A stretch of DNA of 64,000 bases from Acidimicrobiia bacterium (GCA_023264995.1 JAHFUR010000007.1:1-64000), one strand, 5' to 3'. Counted from the first letter of the stretch, positions 31,025 through 40,389 are shown. Notes: generated by a model from the sequence alone, not told the origin. Numbers and translations are program-made.

Positions 31025-34000
31025 TCCTCGTCCTCACCAATGCCGACACCGAGATCCTCGCCCTGCGCACGGTCGTCGAGGGCCTGCCCGCAGGGTTCCC
31101 GCCGGTGCGGGCGGCCCGGCCGGCGACCGTACCCGGGCTCGACGGCGTGACGCTCGTGCTCGTCCGCCTGCTGGGCGGCCGGCGGGCGTGGGAGGCCGAG
31201 CTCGACGAGCTGCGCCGGCGGTGCCTGGACGCCGGCATCCCGCTCCTGGCCTTCGGCGGCGAGTCGACGCCCGACGCCGAGCTGACCGCCCTGTCCACGG
31301 CGGCGCCGGCCACCGTCGCCCGGGCCTTCGAGTACCTGGCCCACGGCGGCCTGGCCAATGTCGAGCAGCTCCTGCGGTTCGTGGCCGGCTACCCGCACCA
31401 GCCGCCGGTGGAGGTGCCGGCGTTCGGCATCCTCGGCGATCGGGCCGCCGACCCGAAGCGACCGACCGTCGGTGTGGTCTTCTACCGGGCCCACGTGCTG
31501 GCCGGGAACACCCAGTTCGTCGACGACCTGTGTGACGCCATCGAGGCGCGCGGCGCCAACGCCCGCCCCGTCTGGTGCTACTCGTTGCGGGCCGATCGCG
31601 ACGTGTTCGCCCTGCTCCGTGACGTCGACGTGCTGGTCACCACCGTGCTGGCCATGGGCGTGAGCGACGGTGACGACTGGGACGCGTCGGCGCTGGCCGC
31701 CCTCGACGTGCCCGTGGTCCAGGCCATCGCCGCCACCCAGCCGGCGGCGGCGTGGGCGGCCAGCGCCGCCGGCCTGGCACCGATCGACGTGGCCATGAGC
31801 GTGGCCATCCCCGAGTTCGACGGGCGGATCGTCAGCGTGCCCTTCTCGTTCAAGGAGGTGGTGGACGACGGTGACGAGCTGGGCGCACCGGTCACCGCCT
31901 ACCGCACCGTGCCCGACCGGGTGGCCCGGGTCGCCGGCCTCGCCGCCCGCTTGGCGGCCCTCCGCCACGTGCCCAACGGCGACAAGCGCCTCGCCGTCGT
32001 GCTGTCGGCGTACCCGACGAAGAAGAGCCGGATCGGCAACGCGGTGGGCCTGGACACGCCGGCGTCGGTGGTCGACCTGCTGCACGCCCTCAGGGACGCC
32101 GGCTACCGGGTCGACCGGATCCCCGCCGACGGCGACAGCCTGATGGCCGAGCTGGCCGACGGCCAGGTGTGCGGGCGGTGGCCGGTCGAGCGCTACGCCG
32201 AGGCGTTCGCCCAGTTCCCCGACGGGTTCCGGGCCGGCGTCGACGCGACGTGGGGCCCGAGCGAGGTCGACTTCGACTTTGCCGGCATCGACCTCGGCGG
32301 GGTGCTGGTTGCCATCCAGCCGGCCCGCGGCTTCGGCGACAACCCGATCGCCGTCTACCACTCGCCCGACCTGGCCCCCACCCACCACTACCTGGCCTTC
32401 TACCGGTGGCTGGAGGGGGCGTGGGGGGCCCATGCCGTCGTGCACGTCGGCAAGCACGGGACGATGGAGTGGCTCCCGGGCAAGGGCGTGGGCCTGTCCT
32501 CGTCGTGCGGCCCCGACGCGGCCCTGGGCGACCTGCCCCTCGTCTACCCGTTTGTTGTCAATGACCCGGGGGAGGGCACCCAGGCCAAGCGCCGCGGTCA
32601 CGCGGTGATCATCGACCACCTCCTCCCGCCCATGACCCGGGCTGACTCCTACGACGACGTGGCCAAGCTCGAAGCCCTCCTCGACGAGCACGCCTCGATC
32701 GCGGCGCTGGACCCGGCCAAGCTGCCGGCCATCCGTGCCCAGGTGTGGGACCTGCTCGTGCAGGCGGAGCTCCACCGCGACCTGGGCGTGGACGCCAAGC
32801 CTGACGGCGACGCCTTCGACGACCTGGTGCTCCACGTCGACGGCTACCTGTGCGAGCTGAAGGACGCCCAGATCCGGGGCGGGCTCCACATCCTCGGCCG
32901 CCCGCCGGAGGGCGAGGCCGAGCTCGACCTCGTCCTGGCCATCACCCGCCTGCCCCAGGGCTCAGCCGTGCCGGCGCTGCGACGGCCGGCCGAGGGGCTC
33001 CACGATGTCGACGCCGCCGAGGCCGAGGCCCGGGCCACGCTGGCCGGCATCCAGTCCGACGCGTGGGCCTACGCCGGCGACCACCCGACGCTGGGCTGGG
33101 TGTGCGAGCGGCTGGTACCGGCGCTGGGCCGCACCACCGACGAGCTCACCAACCTGCTCGGCGCCCTCGACGGCCGCTACGTGCCCGCCGGCCCCAGCGG
33201 GGCGCCGACCCGGGGCATGGCCCACGTCCTGCCCACCGGCCGGAACTTCTTCTCCGTCGACCCCAAGGCCATCCCCAGCCGGCTGGCGTGGGACGTCGGC
33301 CGCCAGCTCGCCGACCGGCTGATCGAGCGCCATGTCGCCGAGGAAGGCCGCCCGCCGGCCACCGTCGGGCTGGTCGTCTGGGGCACGGCCTGCATGCGGA
33401 CCGGCGGCGACGACGTGGCCGAGGCTCTCGCCCTGCTCGGCGTGCGCCCGGTGTGGGCCGAGGAGTCGGGCCGGGTCACCGGCGTCGAGCTGGTCCCTGA
33501 CGAGGAGCTGGGCCGGCCGCGGGTCGACGTCACCCTGCGTATCTCGGGCTTCTTCCGCGACGCCTTCCCCCACGTCATCGCCCTGCTCGACGACGCGGTG
33601 CGCCTGGCCGGCTTCGACGACGACCCCCGCATCTTCGGCTCCAAGCCCGGCGCCTACGGGTCGGGCATCCTCGCCCTGTTGGAGTCGCGCGAGTGGGACA
33701 ACGACGACGACCTGGCCGCCGTCTACACCGCCTGGGGCGGGTACTCGTACGGGCGGGCGGCCATGGGGGCGCCGGCAGCGGAGGCCATGGGTCGCCGGTT
33801 CTCCCTCATCGAGGTGGCGGTCAAGAACCAGGACAACCGCGAGCACGACATCTTCGACTCCGACGACTACCTCCAGGACCACGGCGGGATGATCGCCACC
33901 ATCCGGTCCCTTCGGGGCGGCGAGGAGCCCAAGGCATGGTTCGGCGACTCGGCCGACCCGGCCAACCCCAAGGTCCGCTCGCTGGCCGAAGAGGCGGCCC

Positions 34001-34344
34001 GGGTGGTCCGCACTCGGGTGCTCAACCCCAAGTGGATCGGCGCCATGTGCCGCCACGGCTACAAGGGCGCCTTCGAGATGGCCGCCACCGTCGACTACCT
34101 CTTCGGCTACGACGCCACCGCCCACGTCGTCGAGGACTGGATGTACGAGCGGGTCACCGACGCCTACGTGGGCGACCCCGCCGTGCGCAAGCTCTTCGAG
34201 CAGTCGAACCCGTGGGCCCTCCGCTCCATCGCCGAGCGCCTGCTCGAAGCGAAGGAACGCGGCCTCTGGGAGGCATCGGCGGAAGCGTTGGCCACCCTTC
34301 GGCAGGCCCTGCTCGAGGCCGAGGGCTGGGAGGAGAGCCGATGA
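31021..34344 (+). CDS. cobN: cobaltochelatase large subunit CobN
   Basis: 1107 residues, GTG start overlapping the cobQ stop. CobN is the H-subunit of the ATP-dependent chelatase that inserts cobalt into the corrin ring in the aerobic pathway. Typical segments are 'PTVGVVFYRAHVLAGNTQFV', 'VLSAYPTKKSRIGNAVGLDTP', 'HVGKHGTMEWLPGKGVGLS', 'GRNFFSVDPKAIPSRLAWDVG', 'SGFFRDAFPHVIALLDDAV' and 'LNPKWIGAMCRHGYKGAFEMA'. It is somewhat shorter than many CobN proteins (~1200-1300). The next gene encodes the AAA+/VWA partner. Its presence beside cbiD and cbiG is metabolically odd (see findings). Confidence 0.95.
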   Translation: MILVLTNADTEILALRTVVEGLPAGFPPVRAARPATVPGLDGVTLVLVRLLGGRRAWEAELDELRRRCLDAGIPLLAFGGESTPDAELTALSTAAPATVARAFEYLAHGGLANVEQLLRFVAGYPHQPPVEVPAFGILGDRAADPKRPTVGVVFYRAHVLAGNTQFVDDLCDAIEARGANARPVWCYSLRADRDVFALLRDVDVLVTTVLAMGVSDGDDWDASALAALDVPVVQAIAATQPAAAWAASAAGLAPIDVAMSVAIPEFDGRIVSVPFSFKEVVDDGDELGAPVTAYRTVPDRVARVAGLAARLAALRHVPNGDKRLAVVLSAYPTKKSRIGNAVGLDTPASVVDLLHALRDAGYRVDRIPADGDSLMAELADGQVCGRWPVERYAEAFAQFPDGFRAGVDATWGPSEVDFDFAGIDLGGVLVAIQPARGFGDNPIAVYHSPDLAPTHHYLAFYRWLEGAWGAHAVVHVGKHGTMEWLPGKGVGLSSSCGPDAALGDLPLVYPFVVNDPGEGTQAKRRGHAVIIDHLLPPMTRADSYDDVAKLEALLDEHASIAALDPAKLPAIRAQVWDLLVQAELHRDLGVDAKPDGDAFDDLVLHVDGYLCELKDAQIRGGLHILGRPPEGEAELDLVLAITRLPQGSAVPALRRPAEGLHDVDAAEAEARATLAGIQSDAWAYAGDHPTLGWVCERLVPALGRTTDELTNLLGALDGRYVPAGPSGAPTRGMAHVLPTGRNFFSVDPKAIPSRLAWDVGRQLADRLIERHVAEEGRPPATVGLVVWGTACMRTGGDDVAEALALLGVRPVWAEESGRVTGVELVPDEELGRPRVDVTLRISGFFRDAFPHVIALLDDAVRLAGFDDDPRIFGSKPGAYGSGILALLESREWDNDDDLAAVYTAWGGYSYGRAAMGAPAAEAMGRRFSLIEVAVKNQDNREHDIFDSDDYLQDHGGMIATIRSLRGGEEPKAWFGDSADPANPKVRSLAEEAARVVRTRVLNPKWIGAMCRHGYKGAFEMAATVDYLFGYDATAHVVEDWMYERVTDAYVGDPAVRKLFEQSNPWALRSIAERLLEAKERGLWEASAEALATLRQALLEAEGWEESR

Positions 34345-36098
34345 TGAGCGCTGGTGACGATCGGACAGGCCAGGACGTGTCGAACCGTCACCAGTTCCCG
34401 TTTGCGGCCGTCGTCGGCCAGGAGGAGGCCAAGCTGGCCTTGCTCCTCGCCGCCGCGGACCCGGCGATCGGCGGCGTGCTCCTGCGGGGCCAGAAGGGGT
34501 CGGCCAAGACCACCCTGGCCCGGGGGCTGGCCCGGCGGCTGGCGGGCGACGCCCCCTTCGTCGAGCTGCCCGTCGGCACGACGGAGGACCGCCTGGTGGG
34601 GTCGATCGACCTGGCCGCCGCCCTCACCGGGGGCGAGGTGCGCTTCTCGCCCGGGCTGCTGGCGGCGGCCCACGGCGGCGTGCTCTACGTCGACGAGGTC
34701 AACCTGCTGCCCGACCACCTGGTCGACGTGCTGCTCGACGTGGCCGTCAGCGGCGTCAACCGGGTGGAGCGGGAGGGGATCTCCCATGTCCACCCGAGCC
34801 GGTTCGTGCTGATCGGGTCGATGAACCCCGAGGAGGGCGACCTGCGGCCCCAGCTCCTCGACCGCTTCGGCCTGGCCGCCGACGTGACCGCGCCGGTCGA
34901 CCCGGCGCAGCGGGCCGAGGCCGTCCGCCGGCGCATGGCCTTTGACACCGACTCTGCAGCGTTCGCCGCCGGCTGGCCGGAGGAGCCGCTCCCCGCCGCC
35001 GGCCCGGTCGCCCTCCCCGATGACCTGGTGCACACGATCAGCGTGCTCTGCGCGTCGGTGGGCGCCGAGGGCCTGCGGGCCGACCTGGTCATCTGCCGGG
35101 CCGCGGCGGCCCTGGCCGGTCTGGAGGGCCGGGCCGAGGCGACGGTCGACGACGTGCGGAGGGTGGCGCCCCTGGCCCTGGCCCACCGCCGCCGGCGCCA
35201 TCCCTTCGACGACCCGGGCATGGAGCGCCAGGACCTGGACGACGCCCTCGACCAGGCCAGCCAGCCGGCCGAGCCCGAGGGGGAGCAGGAGCGCGTGGCC
35301 CCGCCCGACGCTCCGCCCGACCGGGTCCAGCGCCTCGAAGCCCCGCGTAGGACCACGTCGACCGCCGGCGGGCGGCGGTCGATGGTGGAGGGGCCCCGGG
35401 GCCGCCAGGTCGGCGACCGGGCCCCCGACGGCCCTCTCGGCGCGGTGGCCGTCGGCCCGACCATCCGGGCCGCGGCGGCCCGCCGGGCCGGCGCCGGCGA
35501 CGACGCCCGGCTTGTGTCGCCGGAGGACCTGCGGGAGGCGGTCCGGGAGGAGCGGGCCGGCAACCTGGTGATCCTGGCCGTCGACGCGTCGGGGTCGATG
35601 GGCGCCGACACGCGGATGGAGGCGGCCAAGGGCGCTGTGCTCGGGCTGCTGCTCGACGCGTACCAGCGCCGCGACCGCGTGGCCCTGGTCACGTTCCGGG
35701 GCGACAGCGCCGAGGTGGTCCTCCGCCCCACCGGCAGCGTGGAGGTGGCCCGGGCCCGGCTCTCCGAGCTGCCGACTGGAGGACGGACCCCGCTGGCTGC
35801 CGGCATCATTGCCGCCCTCGGCCTGGCTCAGCACCCGGGCGACCGGCCGCTGCTCGTCCTCGTGTCCGACGGCCGGGCCACGGCCGGCCCCGAGGGCGCC
35901 GACCCCCTGGTGGCGGCCAAGGAGGCCGCCGCGGAGGTCCGCCGGCGGGGAGTGCCGGCGGTGGTCGTCGACGCCGAGGACGGCCACACGCGGCTGGGCC
36001 TGGCCGCCGAGCTGGCCCAGGCCATGGGCGCCCGCTACCTCACGCTGCCCGAACTGACGGCGGCGGCGGTCCGCTCGCTGGCGGCGCCGGTCACGTAG
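34341..36098 (+). CDS. ChlI/ChlD-like fused AAA+ and VWA chelatase subunit (CobN partner)
   Basis: 585 residues from ATG 34341, overlapping the cobN stop (ATGA). Residues ~15-330 are an AAA+ ATPase: Walker A variant 'LRGQKGSAKTTLARGLA' near residue 50, and Walker B 'GGVLYVDEVNLLPDHLVDVL'. A Pro/acidic linker (~330-400) leads to a VWA domain with the MIDAS motif 'LAVDASGSMGADTRME' near residue 413. It fuses the roles of the I and D subunits of magnesium-chelatase-type enzymes. In actinobacteria such proteins replace CobS/CobT as the motor for CobN. It converges on the phoD-like gene with an 8-bp overlap. Confidence 0.88.
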   Translation: MMSAGDDRTGQDVSNRHQFPFAAVVGQEEAKLALLLAAADPAIGGVLLRGQKGSAKTTLARGLARRLAGDAPFVELPVGTTEDRLVGSIDLAAALTGGEVRFSPGLLAAAHGGVLYVDEVNLLPDHLVDVLLDVAVSGVNRVEREGISHVHPSRFVLIGSMNPEEGDLRPQLLDRFGLAADVTAPVDPAQRAEAVRRRMAFDTDSAAFAAGWPEEPLPAAGPVALPDDLVHTISVLCASVGAEGLRADLVICRAAAALAGLEGRAEATVDDVRRVAPLALAHRRRRHPFDDPGMERQDLDDALDQASQPAEPEGEQERVAPPDAPPDRVQRLEAPRRTTSTAGGRRSMVEGPRGRQVGDRAPDGPLGAVAVGPTIRAAAARRAGAGDDARLVSPEDLREAVREERAGNLVILAVDASGSMGADTRMEAAKGAVLGLLLDAYQRRDRVALVTFRGDSAEVVLRPTGSVEVARARLSELPTGGRTPLAAGIIAALGLAQHPGDRPLLVLVSDGRATAGPEGADPLVAAKEAAAEVRRRGVPAVVVDAEDGHTRLGLAAELAQAMGARYLTLPELTAAAVRSLAAPVT

Positions 36099-37515
36099 CG
36101 GGGGCGCCCGCCCGCACCAGGCCGAGCCGGCCCTCCCGAAGCTGCCAGCCGCCACCCCAGCGCTCGCCGCGGTCCCGGCGGGCGACCGTGCCGAGGTGCC
36201 ACCAGTCGCCCTGGATGCGCTCGCCGGTGACGTCCAGGGTCACGTAGCCGTGGTGGGTGATGTCGGCCAGCCGGAGGTGGCGGTTCTGGGCCAGGAACCA
36301 CAGGCGGGCGAAACCTGCCGCCCCGGGGATGCCGGGAAGGAGGGTCTTGGCGAAGCTGTCGGTGGTGACGCTGGGGGAGACGAACTCGGCGCCGACGGGC
36401 AGGTCGGCGGCCCACGACGAGTGGATGTCACCCGACAGCACGGCCACGCCGGTGGCCCGGCCCGCGCCCTGGAGGAGGTCGTAGAGGCGCCGGCGCTCGG
36501 TGGGGTAGCCGTCCCATTGGCTGGGGTTGACGCCGACGCCGCCGGCGCCGTTGAGCATGCGCAACGGCGCCATCATCACCTGGTTGCCGACCAGCAGCCA
36601 GCGGGCCGTCGACGACGTCACCTCGCCGGCCAGCCATCGCCATTGGTCCTCGCCGAGGAGCGACCGGGGGGTGCGGCCGGCGGTGAGGGCCGGCCGGTGG
36701 CCGTCGGTGGCCGGCCGGTCGCGTCCCACCAGGCGGGTGTCGAGCAGGACCAGGTCGGCCAGGGGCCCGAGCCGGACGGTGCGGAACACCGACGCGTGGT
36801 CGGGCCGGCGCACGGGCATCCACTCGAAGTACGCCTGGACGGCCGCGGCCCGGCGGGCCTCCCATTCGCCATGGCGCTCCGGCCGGTGGGCGGCGGCCCC
36901 ACCCCGCCAGGCGCCGCCGGCCAGCTCGTGGTCGTCCCAGACGGCCAGGACCGGGTGCCGGGCGTGCAATGCCTGGAGATCGGGGTCGCTGCGGTACTGG
37001 GCGTAGCGGGCCCGGTAGTCGTCGAGGGTGACCAGCGCCCCGCCCGGCCGGAGCGCTCGGACGGCGCGGCGGCTGCGGCCCAGGATGTCGTTCTCGTAGA
37101 TGTAGTCGCCGACGTGGACGACCAGGTCGAGGTCGCGGGCGGCCAGGTTGGCGTAGGCATTGAAGTAACCGCCCGACCAGTGGGCGCAGGACGCCAGCCC
37201 GATGCGGAGCCGGTCCATGGGGCCATCGGGCGCCGGCGCGGTCCGGGCCCGGCCGACGGGCGACGCCTCACCGCCGGCGGAGAACCCGTAGGCGTAGGTC
37301 GTCGCCGGCTCGAGACCGGTCACGTCGACCTGGACGGTGTGGTCGCGGTCGGGCGATGCCACGGTGCTCCCCCTGGTCACCACGTCCGCCGGCGTCCGGC
37401 CCACCCACCACTCGACGGCCACCGGCGCCGTCCCGTCGACGGTGCACCGGGTCCAGAGCAGCACGCCGTCGGGCAGCGGGTCGGCGCTGGCCACGCCGTG
37501 GCGGAACAGGGTCAA
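36091..37515 (-). CDS. PhoD-like alkaline phosphatase / metallophosphoesterase
   Basis: About 474 residues. The N-terminal domain begins directly with 'FRHGVASADPLPDGVLLWTR', and the phosphoesterase core has 'IGLASCAHWSGGYFNAYANL', 'DLVVHVGDYIYEND', 'VLAVWDDHELAGGAW', 'WLLVGNQVMMAP' and 'VAVLSGDIHSSWA', the PhoD metal ligands in order. No Tat signal peptide is seen, unlike Bacillus PhoD. The start is uncertain: the open frame runs to 37638 into the divergent gene. TTG 37515 fits the domain boundary and has TAGCCT 10 nt upstream on the minus strand. Confidence 0.85.
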   Translation of the reverse strand: MTLFRHGVASADPLPDGVLLWTRCTVDGTAPVAVEWWVGRTPADVVTRGSTVASPDRDHTVQVDVTGLEPATTYAYGFSAGGEASPVGRARTAPAPDGPMDRLRIGLASCAHWSGGYFNAYANLAARDLDLVVHVGDYIYENDILGRSRRAVRALRPGGALVTLDDYRARYAQYRSDPDLQALHARHPVLAVWDDHELAGGAWRGGAAAHRPERHGEWEARRAAAVQAYFEWMPVRRPDHASVFRTVRLGPLADLVLLDTRLVGRDRPATDGHRPALTAGRTPRSLLGEDQWRWLAGEVTSSTARWLLVGNQVMMAPLRMLNGAGGVGVNPSQWDGYPTERRRLYDLLQGAGRATGVAVLSGDIHSSWAADLPVGAEFVSPSVTTDSFAKTLLPGIPGAAGFARLWFLAQNRHLRLADITHHGYVTLDVTGERIQGDWWHLGTVARRDRGERWGGGWQLREGRLGLVRAGAPAT

Positions 37516-37574
37516 TGCGGCTTGGAGGCTACGCCGAAATGAGTACCACTCCCACGCATGACAGTCTGTCGACC

Positions 37575-38240
37575 ATGGATGTAGGCATCGTTGGAGGTAC
37601 CGGACCGGCCGGGCGGGCGCTCGGGGCCCGGTTGGCATCGGTCGGTTTCGAGGTGGTCATCGGGTCGCGGTCGGCCGAGCGAGCCCAGGAGATCGTCGAC
37701 GAGATCCACAAGAAGTGGCCGGACCGGGATCTGGCCCTGGTCCCGGCTGCGAACGCGGTCGCCGCCTCTGCTCCGCTCGTCGTGCTGGCGACGCCGTGGG
37801 ACGCGGCGGCCGACACGGCGGCGTCGCTCCGGGCCGAGCTGGTCGGCAAGGTCGTCGTGTCGATGGGCAACGCCCTGGCCAAGGTCGACGGGGAGCTCCG
37901 GGCCGTCGTCCCCCCGGGGGGGTCGGTGGCGGCCGGCGTCCAGGCCGCCCTGCCCGAGTCACTTGTGTCGGCGGCCTTCCACCACCTCCCGGCGCGCGCC
38001 CTGGGCGACCTCGACCGGCCGGCGACGGGCGACGTGCTGATCTGCAGCGACCACCCGGAGGCCACCAGGGCCACGGCCGAGCTGGTCCGGCGCCTGGCCG
38101 ACCTGCGCCCCTTCGACGCCGGCTCCCTGGCCGCCGCCGGCCCCGTCGAGGCCTTCACCGCTGTCCTGCTGGGCCTGAACGCCCGGTACAAAGGCCGGGC
38201 CACGATCCACCTCACGGGCATCGACGACAGCCCGCGCTGA
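37575..38240 (+). CDS. npdG: F420-dependent NADP oxidoreductase (NpdG/Fno family)
   Basis: 221 residues from ATG 37575. It moves hydride between reduced F420 and NADP+. The Rossmann start 'MDVGIVGGTGPAGRALGARL' and 'EVVIGSRSAERAQEIVDE' bind NADP. 'PLVVLATPWDAAADTAASL', 'VVVSMGNALAKVDGELR' and the C-terminal 'GSLAAAGPVEAFTAVLLGLN' match the family. It implies that the organism makes cofactor F420. The stop overlaps the mshC start (TGATG). A short palindrome GACAGTCTGTC lies just upstream of the start. Confidence 0.9.
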   Translation: MDVGIVGGTGPAGRALGARLASVGFEVVIGSRSAERAQEIVDEIHKKWPDRDLALVPAANAVAASAPLVVLATPWDAAADTAASLRAELVGKVVVSMGNALAKVDGELRAVVPPGGSVAAGVQAALPESLVSAAFHHLPARALGDLDRPATGDVLICSDHPEATRATAELVRRLADLRPFDAGSLAAAGPVEAFTAVLLGLNARYKGRATIHLTGIDDSPR

Positions 38241-39358
38241 TGCGCCTGTATGACACCGCCCGGCGGGCGGTGGTCCCTTTCGAGCCTGGACCGCTCGTCA
38301 CCATGTACACGTGCGGCATCACGCCGTACGACTCGACCCACATGGGCCACGCCGCCACGTACGTGCTCTACGACGTGCTGCAGCGCCGGCTCCGCGACCT
38401 CGGCCACCAGACCCGCTGTGTGCGCAACATCACCGATGTCGACGACGACATCCTCCGCAAGGCCCGCGAGGTCGGGATGCCCTACCTCGAACTGGCCGCG
38501 GCCGAGGTGGCCCGGTTCCAGGCCGACATGCGGTCGCTCGGCATGTTGCCGGCGTTCAGCGAGCCGCCGGCCAGCTCGGCGATCCACGACATCCTCGGCT
38601 TCATCGGCATGGTGCTCGACCGGGGCCACGCCTACCAGGCCGCCGGCGCTGTGTACTTCAGCGTGGCCAGCTTCGAGCGGTTCGGCCAGGTCAGCCACCT
38701 CGACCGCGACCAGATGCTGGCCCTGGCCGCCGAGCGGGGCGGCAACCCCGGAGACCCGGCCAAGCGCGACCCGCTGGACTTCGTCCTGTGGCAGCCCTCG
38801 GCTCCCGACGAGCCCGCATGGCCGTCGCTGTGGGGCCCGGGCCGGCCGGGCTGGCACATCGAGTGCTCAGCCCTGGCCATGCGGGAGCTGGGCACCACCA
38901 TCGACCTGCACGGGGGCGGGAGCGACCTGATCTTCCCCCACCACGAGTGCGAGGCCGCCCAGTCCGAAGCGGCCACCGGCGAGCGCTTCGTGCGCCACTG
39001 GATGCACGCGCCGATGGTGGAGTACGAGGGCACGAAGATGTCGAAGTCGCTCGGCAACCTGGTGTTCATCAGCGAGCTGGTCAAGGAGTGGGACCCCATG
39101 GCCGTGCGCCTCGCGATCCTCGACCACACCTACCGGGAGCCGTGGAGCTGGCACGACGCCCTCCTCGACCAGGCCGCCGACCGCTTGGAGCGCTGGCGCA
39201 AGGCAGGGCCCGGCGCTGGCGGCCTCGACCAGGTGCGCGCCGCCCTTGATGACGATCTCGACCTCCCCCGCGCCGTCCGGGTCATCGACGAAACGGTGGC
39301 TGCCGGCGAAGGCGCCGGCGAGGCCGCCGGGCTCTTGGGCGTCGCCCTGGGTGGGTAG
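38240..39358 (+). CDS. mshC: cysteine:glucosaminyl-inositol ligase MshC (mycothiol biosynthesis)
   Basis: 372 residues from ATG 38240. It resembles cysteinyl-tRNA synthetase but carries MshC hallmarks: 'MYTCGITPYDSTHMGHAATY' where CysRS usually reads CGPTVY, then 'RCVRNITDVDDDIL', 'GWHIECSALAMRELG' and 'KMSKSLGNLVFIS'. MshC joins cysteine to GlcN-Ins using ATP, the penultimate step to mycothiol, the actinobacterial thiol. The C-terminal tRNA-binding domain of CysRS is absent. It is somewhat shorter than typical MshC (~410). The ORF track shows it fused to an upstream shadow frame. Confidence 0.9.
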   Translation: MRLYDTARRAVVPFEPGPLVTMYTCGITPYDSTHMGHAATYVLYDVLQRRLRDLGHQTRCVRNITDVDDDILRKAREVGMPYLELAAAEVARFQADMRSLGMLPAFSEPPASSAIHDILGFIGMVLDRGHAYQAAGAVYFSVASFERFGQVSHLDRDQMLALAAERGGNPGDPAKRDPLDFVLWQPSAPDEPAWPSLWGPGRPGWHIECSALAMRELGTTIDLHGGGSDLIFPHHECEAAQSEAATGERFVRHWMHAPMVEYEGTKMSKSLGNLVFISELVKEWDPMAVRLAILDHTYREPWSWHDALLDQAADRLERWRKAGPGAGGLDQVRAALDDDLDLPRAVRVIDETVAAGEGAGEAAGLLGVALGG

Positions 39359-39361
39359 CCT
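39356..39361 (+). promoter_or_regulatory. -10 box (TAGCCT) for the Uma2-like gene
   Basis: TAGCCT is followed by 8 nt and ATG 39370 with no SD. It overlaps the mshC stop codon. Confidence 0.5.
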
Positions 39362-39369
39362 TGGTCGGT

Positions 39370-39912
39370 ATGACGACCATCGTGTCGAACGCCTTCACGG
39401 TCGACGACCTCGAGGCCATGCCGGACGACGGAAAGCGGTATGAGCTCATAGGAGGCGCCATCGTGATGACACCTGCTCCGGAGCCGGTTCACCAACGGGT
39501 GGGCCAAGGCCTGGTCCGCCGGATCGAAGACGCCTGCCCGCCCGGGTACGAGGCGTTTCTCAGCCCGATCGACTTCGACCTGCCCGGCGGGCAGCGGGTC
39601 GAGCCCGACATCATCGTCGTACCGAACGCCGGCGTCGGCGAGAAGCGGCTGTCCGGCCCGGCCCTGCTGGTGGTGGAGATCGTGTCGCCTGGGTCCGTCA
39701 CCAACGATCGCGTGACCAAGCGCGACGTGTACGCCGCGGCCGGCGTCCCCGCCTACTGGATCGTCGATCCTCGCGCCGGCCACCTGCTCGCCCTCCGCCT
39801 GGTCGATGGGGCGTACGAGCCCTACGCCGACACCGCGGGCGCCGTCACCCTCGAGTGGCCCGTGGCCGTCTCTTTCTCTGTCGCCGACCTGGCCCGCCCG
39901 CGGACGACGTGA
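39370..39912 (+). CDS. Uma2 family (DUF820) putative restriction-endonuclease-fold protein
   Basis: 180 residues from ATG 39370. The sequence follows the Uma2 pattern: 'MPDDGKRYELIGGAIVMTPAP' at the N-terminus, 'RVEPDIIVVPNAGV', then 'LLVVEIVSPGSVTNDRVTKRDVYAAAGVPAYWIVDP'-type core residues (E...S...D...K...Y...GV..YWIVD). This is a PD-(D/E)XK nuclease fold. The family is abundant in cyanobacteria and actinobacteria, and its role is not established. It has its own -10-like box and appears to be a single-gene unit after mshC. Confidence 0.88.
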   Translation: MTTIVSNAFTVDDLEAMPDDGKRYELIGGAIVMTPAPEPVHQRVGQGLVRRIEDACPPGYEAFLSPIDFDLPGGQRVEPDIIVVPNAGVGEKRLSGPALLVVEIVSPGSVTNDRVTKRDVYAAAGVPAYWIVDPRAGHLLALRLVDGAYEPYADTAGAVTLEWPVAVSFSVADLARPRTT

Positions 39913-39968
39913 CCTGAAAGCTGGAGCCGACCGCCAAGTTCCCCCTGCCGGAACACCGGCCGGCGCAG

Positions 39969-39974
39969 TAGCTT
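39969..39974 (+). promoter_or_regulatory. -10 box (TAGCTT) for the DUF4234 gene
   Basis: TAGCTT is followed by 7 nt and ATG 39982 with no SD. Confidence 0.5.
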
Positions 39975-39981
39975 CCCCAAT

Positions 39982-40353
39982 ATGAGCATGACGGGTCAGA
40001 CCATCGGCAAGCAGCGGAAGATCGGTCTCCAGATCCTGGTCGCCATCGTGACCGTGGGCCTGTACGGCGTCTATTGGGCGTACTCCAGCCACGAGGAGAT
40101 CAAGCAGTACTCGGGCGACGGAGTCGGTGGCGTCCTCGGCGCGGTGATCTACTTCTTCGCCGGCGTCATCACCCTCTTCCTGCTCCCCATCGAGATCAAG
40201 AAGATGTACGAGAAGGAGGGCATGACAAGCCCGGTCAGCGCGGCGACGGCGTTCTGGGTCCTGCTGTTCGGGATCCCGTGGTACGTCAAGTGCCAGTCTG
40301 CGCTGAACGACTTCTGGGCCGCCAAGGGGGCCGGGCCGGCCACCGGCGTCTGA
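39982..40353 (+). CDS. DUF4234-like small membrane protein
   Basis: 123 residues with three hydrophobic segments ('IGLQILVAIVTVGLYGVYWAY', 'VLGAVIYFFAGVITLFLLPIEI', 'AATAFWVLLFGIPWYVKC'). The short 'GLYGVYWAY' start and the C-terminal 'QSALNDFW' resemble DUF4234 proteins, which have no known function. It is followed 45 bp later by another membrane protein gene with its own box. A CCGCCG/CGGCGG hairpin lies just after the stop near 40362-40378 and could end the transcript. Confidence 0.75.
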   Translation: MSMTGQTIGKQRKIGLQILVAIVTVGLYGVYWAYSSHEEIKQYSGDGVGGVLGAVIYFFAGVITLFLLPIEIKKMYEKEGMTSPVSAATAFWVLLFGIPWYVKCQSALNDFWAAKGAGPATGV

Positions 40354-40383
40354 CGTCTCCAGCCGCCGCCCGCCGGCGGCCGG

Positions 40384-40389
40384 TACCCT
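40384..40389 (+). promoter_or_regulatory. -10 box (TACCCT) for the 40398 membrane-protein operon
   Basis: TACCCT is followed by 8 nt and ATG 40398 with no SD. It probably drives the run of genes through the DUF58 gene. Confidence 0.5.

Noticed and set aside
30838-36155. Very long minus-strand ORFs (683, 663 and 387 aa) opposite cobN and chlID
   Set aside because: They are mirror frames of strongly conserved genes, rich in Arg, Gly and Ala with no motifs; expected at this GC content.
38240-39358. Cysteinyl-tRNA synthetase as the identity of this gene
   Set aside because: The GITPYD signature and lack of the C-terminal tRNA-binding domain fit MshC better.
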